In this document: positions 23,905 through 31,952 of the stretch, piece by piece
Numbering within the stretch: the stretch's first letter is position 1
Layout of the letters: the number at the start of each line of letters is the position of its first letter
Source of the DNA: Companilactobacillus kimchiensis
GTDB taxonomy: Bacteria; Bacillota; Bacilli; Lactobacillales; Lactobacillaceae
Assembly (NCBI RefSeq): GCF_001438805.1
Contig: NZ_JQCF01000021.1
Span: 1-41,336, forward strand
Reading direction: 5' to 3'
DNA: 41,336 nucleotides
Program-made: the position numbers and the translations under genes
The notes under the pieces: model-generated
What the model was told of the DNA's origin: nothing
What the model saw: the letters and a program-made list of their open reading frames with translations, nothing else
Database searches by the model: none

Positions 23905-24731
23905 TGAATTTATTATCAGTCAATGATTTATCATTGCAAAACGAAGGCTACTTTGCATTTAAGCATGTAGCTTTTTCTTTATCCCAAAATGAGATTATCG
24001 GTATCAATGGCGATAATGGTAGCGGTAAAACTCAACTTTTGGAGGCAATTGCTGAAAATCGTACTCCCGATAGTGGGCAAATTGACTATACTCCAGGGGT
24101 TCGAATTGGTTATTTACCACAAGTTAATCCGCAGATCATTGATCAAACAGTCGGTAAGTATTTGGAAGATATGCGGAAACTTTCCAAAAAGTTAGCGGTA
24201 CGGAAGGAACAACTTGAGGGCATGATCACCTTTTTGGGACTTAGTCCATATTTGAACCGGTCAGTTCAACAGCTATCGCTGGGAGTCAGACGGCGAGTTG
24301 ACTTTGTGGCGGCCGTGTCAGGGCATCCCAATGTGTTATTGCTAGATGAACCATTTGCATTTCAAAGTAATAAATCAATTATGAATATGCTTAATTTGAT
24401 TCAAGATTTAAAGGATAATGGTTCAGGTATTATCATTGCTGGAACTAGATTTGATAAGAATATCAATCATTATATCGACACGGGGTATTTGTTGAAGGAC
24501 AACAAGTTAGCTAAGATTCAATCGACAACAAATGTGGAATTAAAGGTCTTATTGGTTTTTAGTATCCATCCCAATTCATCAGCAATTACACAAGATATAG
24601 AAAAATACATTACTGTTAATAAAAATAATTTGATTGAAATGAAATTACCGTTATCGATTAGGCAATCGATGATCAAAAAAATGACACGACTCAATTATCA
24701 ATTTGAGGAGGCCAAGAATATTGAAAATTAA
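23904..24731 (+). CDS. ABC transporter ATP-binding protein, small or atypical
   Basis: An ABC ATPase of 275 residues. Walker A is GDNGSGKTQLL, the Q-loop region GIRIGYLPQ-like (VRIGYLPQVNPQ), the signature LSLGVRRRVDF is a variant of LSGGQ with Leu and Val substitutions, and Walker B is VLLLDEPFAFQ. The usual switch His position reads GTRFDK, so ATP hydrolysis may be altered. The start ATG overlaps the stop of the preceding gene, and the C-terminus overlaps the next membrane gene. With that gene it probably forms an exporter of the bacteriocin-immunity or drug-efflux sort. The substrate is unknown. Confidence 0.85.
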   Translation: MNLLSVNDLSLQNEGYFAFKHVAFSLSQNEIIGINGDNGSGKTQLLEAIAENRTPDSGQIDYTPGVRIGYLPQVNPQIIDQTVGKYLEDMRKLSKKLAVRKEQLEGMITFLGLSPYLNRSVQQLSLGVRRRVDFVAAVSGHPNVLLLDEPFAFQSNKSIMNMLNLIQDLKDNGSGIIIAGTRFDKNINHYIDTGYLLKDNKLAKIQSTTNVELKVLLVFSIHPNSSAITQDIEKYITVNKNNLIEMKLPLSIRQSMIKKMTRLNYQFEEAKNIEN

Positions 24732-25398
24732 AATATTATTGCGCAGTTATTTACAATTATATTTTCAGGACTTCTTATATCTAACAATGTTGTTTTCCAT
24801 TATCGTTTTTGGATTGACAGCAGATAGCTTGTTGGGGATTGGTTCTATAAGGAAATATAATTTATTATTGATTGGGATGTTTTTTTTAGCTTTATTTTCG
24901 ACGATGAATCTTTATCGAAATGATAGTCAGCAAAATAAATATTTGAAACAAAGAGTTAATAACTATTGGTTGGATGCTTTGAGTCAACTTTTAGTAGCAT
25001 TAATCGTGAATATATTTTCAGGAATTTTAATTTTCGTTTTCAGTCTGATCTTGAATCAAAATGTATTGTTGGATGTTACCGGAATAACTACATTGATTTC
25101 AGTGGGGATGTTAGCTAGCGGAATTGCAACTTTGTTCAAAACCCAATGGTATCGTCATTCTAGCGTTGGTCAGGTGGGAGTATTAATTTTCACATACCTA
25201 GCTTTTTCTGGAAGTGTTATTTCTTTACTGAATGACGTTGAATTTATCATGCCACCACTGTCAAAGATAATTATGACTTTGCGCCGAAAAGGTGAAATCA
25301 CAGCGTTACTACCAGTTGCGGGGCAAACGTTTTTATACGCATTAATTCTATTTTTAATTAGTAGTTTTATTTATAAAGAAAAGAAAAAAGTTAAGTAA
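24721..25398 (+). CDS. ABC-type membrane subunit (six-helix integral membrane protein)
   Basis: A 225-residue protein with about six hydrophobic segments (FLYLTMLFSIIVFGLTADSL, NLLLIGMFFLALFSTMNLY, LLVALIVNIFSGILIFVFSL, a central ITTLISVGMLASGIATLF, VGVLIFTYLAFSGSVISLL and FLYALILFLISSFIYK). It is best read as the permease of the preceding ABC ATPase. The start is a TTG at 24721, with GAGGAGG eight bases upstream. The in-frame TTG at 24703 would include that site. It overlaps the ATPase gene by 11 bases, which indicates coupling. Confidence 0.78.
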   Translation: MKIKILLRSYLQLYFQDFLYLTMLFSIIVFGLTADSLLGIGSIRKYNLLLIGMFFLALFSTMNLYRNDSQQNKYLKQRVNNYWLDALSQLLVALIVNIFSGILIFVFSLILNQNVLLDVTGITTLISVGMLASGIATLFKTQWYRHSSVGQVGVLIFTYLAFSGSVISLLNDVEFIMPPLSKIIMTLRRKGEITALLPVAGQTFLYALILFLISSFIYKEKKKVK

Positions 25399-25460
25399 AA
25401 GTATTGCAATGTGGTATCTGTTTCTGTTTTAATATCCTGATGAAGTAAGGAGGCAATTTA

Positions 25461-25985
25461 ATGAGCAATATTTATTTACGTCAATCAACACTTGACGATT
25501 TGCCAAGAGTTATTGATATTATTGAGGGAGCCAAGAAAACCTTACGGGACCGTGGGGTTGATCAATGGCAACAAGGTTACCCTGATAATGAGATCTTAAA
25601 GCAAGATATTCAAGAAGATATAAGTTATGTTTTAATGTTAGATGGTGAGGTTGTCGGAGTGGCTGCGCTACAACAAGGTTACGATAAAAATTATCAGGAC
25701 ATGACTTCTGGGGCATGGTCAGATAACTCTGAAGTAACGTATTCAATTATTCACCGGATTGCCGTAGAGGCGGGCCACCAAGGGCAACACCTTTCGGCCT
25801 CATTAATTCAACAACTATTAACAATGTCATATTATTTAGGTTATCGTGATGTCAGAATCGATACTCATCCAGAGAACTTGGTAATGCAACACGTGATTAC
25901 TAGTAATGGTTTTGTTGAACAAGGTACGATAACGATGGATGAAGATCATGGTATTAGGAAGGCTTATCAAATTCTTTTGAAATAA
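25461..25985 (+). CDS. GNAT-family N-acetyltransferase
   Basis: A 174-residue acetyltransferase of the GNAT fold. YLRQSTLDDLPRVIDIIEGA is the N-terminal strand-helix, and IIHRIAVEAGHQGQHLSASL contains the acetyl-CoA pyrophosphate loop (the Q/RxxGxG/A position reads HQGQHL). A C-terminal ENLVMQHVITSNGFVEQG carries the typical N-x-x-M-x-x-x-x-x-x-x-GF pattern. AAGGAGG precedes the ATG with ideal spacing. A terminator follows. The substrate is not predictable. Confidence 0.9.
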   Translation: MSNIYLRQSTLDDLPRVIDIIEGAKKTLRDRGVDQWQQGYPDNEILKQDIQEDISYVLMLDGEVVGVAALQQGYDKNYQDMTSGAWSDNSEVTYSIIHRIAVEAGHQGQHLSASLIQQLLTMSYYLGYRDVRIDTHPENLVMQHVITSNGFVEQGTITMDEDHGIRKAYQILLK

Positions 25986-26035
25986 GCAACCTAAGATTAT
26001 TTTTCATATTTTTGATATATAATTGAACCATAATT

Positions 26036-26060
26036 AAACCATCGTTAAGATGGTTTTTTT
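26036..26060 (+). terminator. Terminator after the GNAT gene
   Basis: AAACCATC and GATGGTTT form an eight-base-pair stem with a GTTAA loop and a run of T. Confidence 0.85.
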
Positions 26061-26104
26061 ACTATAATTGTTTCCATAGTATTGAATATTGGGAGAATGG
26101 TAAA

Positions 26105-27274
26105 TTGAAAATCAAAAATATTGCAGGAAAGGTGTTTTCACCTAGACCTTCAGAATTTATTTCAGCTCAAACAGATAATTTTTTGAGAAGATTAAAGCCT
26201 AGACCGTTTGTGGTTGACTACATCAAAGGCGTTTATAAAAATAATGTATTGCCTAATGTAAGTGATGATACTGTCACAATTTCTGTTTTGACTGATACTC
26301 ATGCTAAGGCAATTGCCAGTGCCTCCTATTATGGAATCAATGGTATGCGTCATATTATTGAGGCTAATCAGGTCAGTGATGACGTGGGTATTGACCTTAA
26401 TGTGCATTTAGGTGATTTGATGGACGGCAGTGATAAGCCGGAAATAAGTCGTGGAATTTTACAATTTGCGGTAGAAAATTACCAAAAGAATAAAGCTCCG
26501 TTTTTCGTTATTGAGGGAAATCATGATGAGAATGATAAATACGACGAGCATCGGTTCTTTAAGACGGCCTCATTTCAGCGTGATGATTATGATTCATTGG
26601 TAACAAAGTATGATTTTGATCAACCGGAAATTCTGAGATTAAATGCAGTTTCAAAGGTTGGTTGGTATGATAAAGGTGATATACGTATTGTCTTTATCGA
26701 TACTAGTGACATTCCTTATATTCTTAGTAATGGTTCTAAGAAGTATGACTTCAAGAAAGTTAGAGGGGTCAGAGAACAACAATTAGAAGATTTAATTACT
26801 GTTTTGGAACATACTGTAGATAAGCACGTGGTCGTAATGGGACACGCTAATATCGTTAGTCCAAGTGGACGCAGTGCTTTGAACTTTAATGGTGATTTAG
26901 TTCAACAGTTATTGGTCGCTTTCAACAACAAAGCTTCTGGACAATTAAAAAATGAATTAACAGGAGATTTTGGAGTAAATATCCGCTACAATTTCACGTC
27001 TACCGGCATTTCTAAGGTAACAACATATATTTGTGGCCATATGCATTATGAAAAAAACTACAAAGTTTCTGAAATTAATCATATAATATTAAATTGTTCG
27101 GCCCTTATGGGGAAGAAGCATGGATTGACAACTGACTATAACAAAAAATGGGATCGACGTTATAATGAAATTTCTGAATTAGCAGGATATTTCATTAACA
27201 TCGACCCGAACAAATTATGCTTACAGATATTTGGTTACGGAGCCGCAACAAGATATGTAAGTTTTGAAATATAA
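26105..27274 (+). CDS. Calcineurin-like metallophosphoesterase
   Basis: A 389-residue enzyme with the full dimetal motif set: D-x-H in LTDTHAKA, G-D-x-x-D in HLGDLMDG, G-N-H-D in IEGNHDEND, G-H in VVMGHANIV, and G-H-x-H in YICGHMHYEK. No signal peptide is seen, so it is presumably cytoplasmic. Possible substrates are phosphodiesters or nucleotides. The start is TTG at 26105 with GGGAG about ten bases upstream; no better start exists nearby. It lies 14 bases before the AsnB-type gene and is probably co-transcribed with it, though no functional link is known to me. Confidence 0.88.
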   Translation: MKIKNIAGKVFSPRPSEFISAQTDNFLRRLKPRPFVVDYIKGVYKNNVLPNVSDDTVTISVLTDTHAKAIASASYYGINGMRHIIEANQVSDDVGIDLNVHLGDLMDGSDKPEISRGILQFAVENYQKNKAPFFVIEGNHDENDKYDEHRFFKTASFQRDDYDSLVTKYDFDQPEILRLNAVSKVGWYDKGDIRIVFIDTSDIPYILSNGSKKYDFKKVRGVREQQLEDLITVLEHTVDKHVVVMGHANIVSPSGRSALNFNGDLVQQLLVAFNNKASGQLKNELTGDFGVNIRYNFTSTGISKVTTYICGHMHYEKNYKVSEINHIILNCSALMGKKHGLTTDYNKKWDRRYNEISELAGYFINIDPNKLCLQIFGYGAATRYVSFEI

Positions 27275-27288
27275 GGGAGAATTATTTT

Positions 27289-29196
27289 ATGTGTGGAATT
27301 GTCGGATTCGTAGATAAAAACATTGCAGACAAGAAGCCTGTTATTGAAGCTATGATGGATACAATCAAGCATCGTGGACCAAACAGTTCCGGTGAACTCT
27401 TTGATGGAGATACAGCTTTAGGTTTCCGTCGTTTGAGTATTATTGATATTAACAGTGGTATGCAACCAATTTATAACGAAGATAGATCTAAAGCCGTTAT
27501 TTTTAACGGTGAAATTTATAACTATCAAGATGTTAGAAAAGATTTAAAAGAAGCTGGACATATTTTCAGTACCGATACTGATACTGAAGTTTTACTCCAT
27601 GGTTTTGAAGAATGGGGTATCGAAGGCTTACTTAAGAGAATCAGAGGTATGTTTGCCTTTGTAATTTATGACCTTAAGACTGGTGATATCACTGGTGCAA
27701 GAGATTTCTTTGGTATTAAACCATTGTATTATTACAACCGTGAAGGTACATTCATTTTTGGATCAGAAATCAAAGCTTTCTTGAAGGAACCTAATTTCAA
27801 GAAGGAATTAAATAAAGCTGCTCTAAAACCATATTTAACTTTCCAATACTCAGCTATGAACGAAACATTCTTCAAGAATGTCTTCAGAATTCCTGAAGGT
27901 CACTACTTTACATTCAAGAATGGTAAGTTAAGTATCAAGAAATACTGGGATATGGAATTCAAAGAAAACCACTTGTCATTCGAAGAAACTGTTAAGAAAA
28001 TTGACAAGGCTATGCACGAATCTGTTGAAGAACATTCAATCAGTGATGTGCCAGTTGGTTCATTGTTATCAAGTGGGGTCGATTCAAGTTACGTTACTGC
28101 AATCTTGAAACCACAACACACTTATTCAATCGATTTTGATACAAGTACTTATGAAGAGGGAACTGCCGCTAAAATGTTAGCTGACAAACTTGGCCTCGAA
28201 AATACTCGTGGAATTGTTACCAAGGAAGAAGCTGTTAAGTCGATTCCGTTGATTCAATATTACATGGATGAACCAGATGCCAACCCTTCAAGTGTGCCCC
28301 TATACTTCCTAACTAAATTAGCTAGTCGAGACGTTACTGTTATTCTTTCAGGTGAAGGTGCTGATGAATTGTTTGCTGGATATGCCAACTATGGTTTCCA
28401 CTCACATTCAAAGGCCATTCGTGTTGTCGCTGAAGATTTGAAGAAACTTCCTCGTGGCGTGAGATATAAGTTAGCTCATGGTCTCAAGAAACTTCCTAAT
28501 TTCCCAGGTAGACTTCACTTGTATGAATCAACTGCTAAGGCTGAAGAATTTTTTATTGGTCAAGCTAAGATCTTCACTGAAAAAGAAGCCGCTGATTTGG
28601 TTAAGCCAGAATTTGAAAAATCACGTTCTGTTCACGATATCGTTATGAGAAGTTATAGCAAAGTTAGTGGTTACACTGACGAAGTTAAGAAGATGCAATA
28701 TCTTGATATGCACCAATTTATGTCAAATGATATTCTTCTAAAAGCCGATCGTATGAGTATGGCTAATTCAATGGAATTACGTGTACCATTCCTTGATAAA
28801 GAAATGGCTAAGGTTGCTGCCGGAGTACCTACTAAGTATCTTTTGAATAGTAAAGATAGCAAGTATGCGCTACGTGTTGCCGCTGAACGTGCACTTCCTG
28901 CTGAATGGGCTAAACGTGAAAAATTAGGATTCCCAGTTCCAATCCGTGATTGGATCAAGACTAAGGAAGTTTATGAAGATTTCCGTAAGTTATTCAGTAC
29001 AGATTATGCTGCTGATTTCTTTGATCAAGATGCAATTTTAAAGATGCTTGATGACTGTTACAACGGTCTAAATGATGACCGTCGTAAAGTTTGGACAATT
29101 TATACCTTCTTAGTTTGGTATAAAGTATTCTTCATCGATAATGGTAAAAAACCAGATGTTGATCCTCAAGTACTCGTACCCGCAGAAGAAAAATAG
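27289..29196 (+). CDS. asnB: Asparagine synthase (glutamine-hydrolysing) family amidotransferase
   Basis: A 635-residue class II amidotransferase. MCGIVGFVD exposes the catalytic Cys2 of the glutaminase domain (1-210). The synthase domain has the pyrophosphate loop LSSGVDSSY (about residue 260) and SGEGADELFAGY. True asparagine synthesis is one option. In lactic acid bacteria, close relatives (AsnB1 of L. plantarum, AsnH of L. lactis) instead amidate peptidoglycan side chains (meso-DAP or the D-Asp cross-bridge). A D-aspartate-ligase-like gene lies 2.8 kb downstream, which makes amidation of the D-Asp bridge a plausible role (inference). GGGAG precedes the start. The gene is followed by tandem hairpin repeats and a terminator. 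Confidence 0.92.
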   Translation: MCGIVGFVDKNIADKKPVIEAMMDTIKHRGPNSSGELFDGDTALGFRRLSIIDINSGMQPIYNEDRSKAVIFNGEIYNYQDVRKDLKEAGHIFSTDTDTEVLLHGFEEWGIEGLLKRIRGMFAFVIYDLKTGDITGARDFFGIKPLYYYNREGTFIFGSEIKAFLKEPNFKKELNKAALKPYLTFQYSAMNETFFKNVFRIPEGHYFTFKNGKLSIKKYWDMEFKENHLSFEETVKKIDKAMHESVEEHSISDVPVGSLLSSGVDSSYVTAILKPQHTYSIDFDTSTYEEGTAAKMLADKLGLENTRGIVTKEEAVKSIPLIQYYMDEPDANPSSVPLYFLTKLASRDVTVILSGEGADELFAGYANYGFHSHSKAIRVVAEDLKKLPRGVRYKLAHGLKKLPNFPGRLHLYESTAKAEEFFIGQAKIFTEKEAADLVKPEFEKSRSVHDIVMRSYSKVSGYTDEVKKMQYLDMHQFMSNDILLKADRMSMANSMELRVPFLDKEMAKVAAGVPTKYLLNSKDSKYALRVAAERALPAEWAKREKLGFPVPIRDWIKTKEVYEDFRKLFSTDYAADFFDQDAILKMLDDCYNGLNDDRRKVWTIYTFLVWYKVFFIDNGKKPDVDPQVLVPAEEK

Positions 29197-29348
29197 AGAG
29201 CAGAAACAGGACGCTTAGCTCTCGAGGATTAACACTACTAACTCAGTTGGCTGCGAAGCAGACGGCAGAGCTAGTTGAGTTAACCGGAAAGAGTTGTCCA
29301 GTTGTAGCTCGTTTAAAATAGAGAGCGGAAACAGGACGTTTAGTTTTC
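29194..29348 (+). repeat. Two hairpins with identical loop core after asnB
   Basis: TAGAGAGCAGAAACAGGACG (29194-29213) recurs as TAGAGAGCGGAAACAGGACG (29319-29338). In each copy GAGAGC pairs with a sequence just beyond the loop: GCTCTC in copy 1 and GTTTTC (G-U pairs) in copy 2. The stem is kept while the loop core GAAACAGGACG is constant. Between them AACTCAGTTGGCTGC and GCAG...CTAGTTGAGTT form another hairpin (about 29240-29282). The first copy begins in the asnB stop codon. The unit looks like a 3' UTR RNA or a small dispersed repeat. The rest of 29349-29420 shows nothing clear. Confidence 0.6.
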
Positions 29349-29420
29349 CATCTACAGATTGTTTAATAAGAGATAAGCCTGATTGGAATGAATTGTTCTG
29401 TCGCAAATCATTTCAAAGCC

Positions 29421-29453
29421 AAAAGTCCTAAATATAAAAATTTAGGACTTTTT
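29421..29453 (+). terminator. Terminator of the asnB transcript
   Basis: AAAAGTCCTAAAT and ATTTAGGACTTTTT form a 13-base-pair stem with a short AT loop and a T-run. Confidence 0.88.
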
Positions 29454-29499
29454 GTGTGTGATTAATTAAGAAATCATAAAAATACTTCTAAAAATAAAA

Positions 29500-29679
29500 G
29501 AATGATACTTCGTTTTGTTATAGTAAAATTGTTAATTTCTAAATTGGAAACGTTATTTTGGTGCTATGGGGAATTATTTAGCGGTGAAATAATTGATTTA
29601 GAAAACAAAAGGGGTGGAATAATAGGAGATTGTAAGATTATTATCCAAATTCTGCCAGTTTATCAATAATTTACGATGA
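29500..29679 (+). other. Upstream region of the damaged BspA-type gene
   Basis: It contains GGAAACGTTATTTTG and a strong ribosome-site-like AAAAGGGGTGG (about 29608-29618) with no usable start codon after it. Downstream, a frame with TMIEGMER (29673-29696) reads into the BspA gene only after a one-base shift. This suggests the 5' end of the original gene (signal peptide and first repeats) was deleted and frameshifted. Confidence 0.5.
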
Positions 29680-30951
29680 TTGAAGGAATGGAAAGATATG
29701 GATACTAGTCAAGTTACGGATATGAGCCAAATGTTCCTGAATTGCCGTTCGCTAAAAAATCTTGATTTAAAGAGTTTTCAAACTAATCAAGTTAATGATA
29801 TGTCTCAAATGTTCGGTGGTTGTAGTGATCTTAGAATGTTGAATATTACCAATTTTGATACTAGCCGAGTTACTAATATGAACGGGATGTTTTCCGGTTG
29901 TGAAACTTTAGAAAAACTCGATCTATCAAATTTTGATACAACTAATGTTAAACATATGACAAATATGTTTGAGAATTCTGATGCTTTGAAGTCTTTAAAT
30001 TTGGGTGATAAGTTTATTGTCCCTAAGGATAAAGAGGAGGATCTCAAATTAGTCGATAAGGTATGGGTCAACATTGGTAATGGAACCGAAGATAACCCTA
30101 AGCCTGATGATAAAAATGGAGTTACATCAGTTGAACTACTATCGATGGCTAACAAAGGCAATTGGGTCGCTAAACCTGAGAAAGAATATCAGGGTCCATT
30201 TACAGTAAAAATACCAAATAATATTGATGATGAATTAACAGTTGAAATTCCCACTGCGGTTCAACCGGAATATGTTGGTAGTACCTTTGAAATTGATGTT
30301 CCTCAAAAGGATGGTTATGTTGCTGACAAGAAAACAGTGGCAATTATAGCCATGGTCGATAAACTAATGACTGAAGATAAAGTTACTTATACAGCTTTGG
30401 AAAAAACACCTGTAAAAAATCAAAGAAAAGTCGAACCTACACATTATCAATCAGTTCAACCACTCTCCGCGGTTCAATCAGCGATTAAAGCAGCTCCGGT
30501 TGTTGAAACTGAAGTAGTTAAACCTGCAGTAAAAGGAACGGTTACTGATTTTATGAATTACGTTACTGTTTATCCAGATTTAGAATCAGCTCAGGTTTAT
30601 GATATTAATGGTCTTAAAGCTCAAGGTAGAATTTTAGACAAGAACTACAGTTGGTTCAGTGATAAAGCTTTGAAAATTGGTGATCAAAAGTATTATCACG
30701 TTCTCAATCATGATTGGATTAAGGCTGAGGATGTTTATATTTATCGTGAGATTGATAAAACGGTTAGAACTAAAGATGTTCTTATGACGACACTAGTTGA
30801 CAGTCGTACGAAAGCATCTGATGTTCGTGCTTTAGGAAGTCTGATGATCTTGAAGAGTAAAAAACTTGCTTTGTTAAATAATCATAAATATTACCAAATA
30901 ACAGCAAATGAATTTGTTGACGTTGATAAGGTTGACGTTATTGATGCTTAA
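29680..30951 (+). pseudogene. BspA-type leucine-rich repeat surface protein, 5' end lost
   Basis: A 423-codon frame with no signal peptide. It begins directly in BspA (DUF285) repeats: four copies of about 25 residues with the pattern D-T-S-x-V-T-x-M-x-x-M-F-x-x-C (MDTSQVTDMSQMF, TNQVNDMSQMF, DTSRVTNMNGMF, DTTNVKHMTNMF). A beta-rich linker (about 165-250), a Pro/Val-rich spacer and two SLAP-like wall-binding modules (YYHVLNHDWIKAEDVYIY, YYQITANEFVDVDKVDV) follow. A stop codon lies immediately before the first possible start (TTG 29680). MIEGMER, which normally precedes the first repeat, is in another frame. The protein should be exported and wall-bound, so without a signal peptide it is probably non-functional. 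A sequencing error or phase variation are alternatives. Confidence 0.65.
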
Positions 30952-31007
30952 TCTTCGGACAATTAAAATAAATAAGTTGCAGTAATCGTTTTTTGTTTTT
31001 ACTTAAA

Positions 31008-31574
31008 CTCGGTTAGAGCGGAAATAAATGGAGTTATTATTATGGTTCCGCTCTCCGCAAGGAAGAAAAAATTGGTTGGAACATAGCAGGCACAACTTGG
31101 AGCCTTTTGTTCCAAAAGTCTTCAAGCTTGGCCTTTTCCTAATCCGGCAAAAACCGCCGAATAAGGAAAACTTCGCTATTGAACCATTTTTTCTTCCTTG
31201 CTCCGAGCTAGTTTCTTAGTTTCAATCTTATATAAATCTTTAATATCCAAACATACCATAGAATTCATTTACTCTAAGAATTAAGTAAAGCCCCGTATTG
31301 ACTGAAGTAATCAGTTAATACGAGGCTTTTGATTTGAAGTAAATAATTTTCATTAATAAAACTTAAAAACCAAAGCGTTATTTAGTCTGGAATAAAAATT
31401 GGAAATAGGTTCAGCTGCGATATTATTTTTAGCCAGCGATTTGTGCTGGCTTAGAATAAGACCGAGCTTGGAGACTCTTGGTACAAGAGGCTTCAAGTCG
31501 TGTCCGCAGCGTTCTGCCCTATTTCCAATTTTTATGGAAGACGGAAATACAAATATACTTCCGCTCTAACCGAG
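31008..31574. repeat. Composite intergenic repeat, unit E
   Basis: The terminal inverted repeat is perfect over 16 bases: CTCGGTTAGAGCGGAA (31008-31023) against 31559-31574. The plus arm opens with the hairpin AGAGCGGAA/TTCCGCTCT, perfect over nine pairs. The outer helix is GGAAGAAAAAATTGGTT with GAACCATTTTTTCTTCC. Inner hairpin Y is ACTTGGAGCCTTTTG with CAAAAGTCTTCAAGC, and Z is TTTTCCTAATCCGGC with GCCGAATAAGGAAAA. The minus arm is about 31382-31574 (TAGTCTGGAA at its inner end). All stems differ from units A and C, yet every one pairs. The unit lies between two plus-strand genes, after the damaged BspA gene. Confidence 0.85.
31286..31330. terminator. Central terminator-like hairpin of unit E
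   Basis: AAAGCC.CGTATTGACTGA pairs with TCAGTTAATACG.GGCTTTT around AGTA, with a T-run. It shares the TGACTGA/GTAAT core with the central hairpins of units C and F. Confidence 0.8.
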
Positions 31575-31706
31575 CTTTAAAAAAGAGTAAAACAAGCTAA
31601 GCTCAAGCTGTATTTTTAATTAATATCAAATATTGGAATTTTGAGTATATTTTTATAACAAAAAATAAGAAAAGAAACTATAATAACTATTATAAAACAC
31701 TCAGTT

Positions 31707-31771
31707 ATTTTGATTGAGCGTTATGACGCCGTTCTCATTTTGTGATATATTTAAGGTCGCTCATTCAAAAT
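31707..31771. repeat. Inverted repeat in a gene-free stretch before the ligase gene
   Basis: ATTTTGATTGAGCG (31707-31720) and CGCTCATTCAAAAT (31758-31771) are inverted copies matching at 13 of 14, 37 bases apart. Within it CTCAGTTATTTTGATTGAG can form a competing smaller hairpin. The remainder of 31575-31873 is A/T-rich and shows no gene. Confidence 0.5.
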
Positions 31772-31870
31772 TAATTAATTAAAAACATCGAAATTTTTCA
31801 ATATTAAGTTGTATAACTTCTATAAATTAAGAAAATAATAAGCCTAGAGTATTAAATACCCAATGGTCTC

Positions 31871-31899
31871 TCGTTGTGCTAAATTGAGTATGGTATAAT
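31871..31899 (+). promoter_or_regulatory. Extended -10 promoter of the ligase/UspA genes
   Basis: TATGGTATAAT gives an extended -10 (TATAAT at 31894-31899 with TG one base upstream). The -35 is weak (TCGTTG at 31871, 17 bases). The transcript would start near 31906. Confidence 0.6.
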
Positions 31900-31952
31900 T
31901 TTGATTGAAATGTGTGAAAAATTAAAAAATAGAATTTTAATATAGTAAGAGG

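Noticed and set aside
29215-29406. Minus-strand frame of 63 codons after asnB
   Set aside because: It crosses the tandem hairpins, has no ribosome site and resembles no protein.
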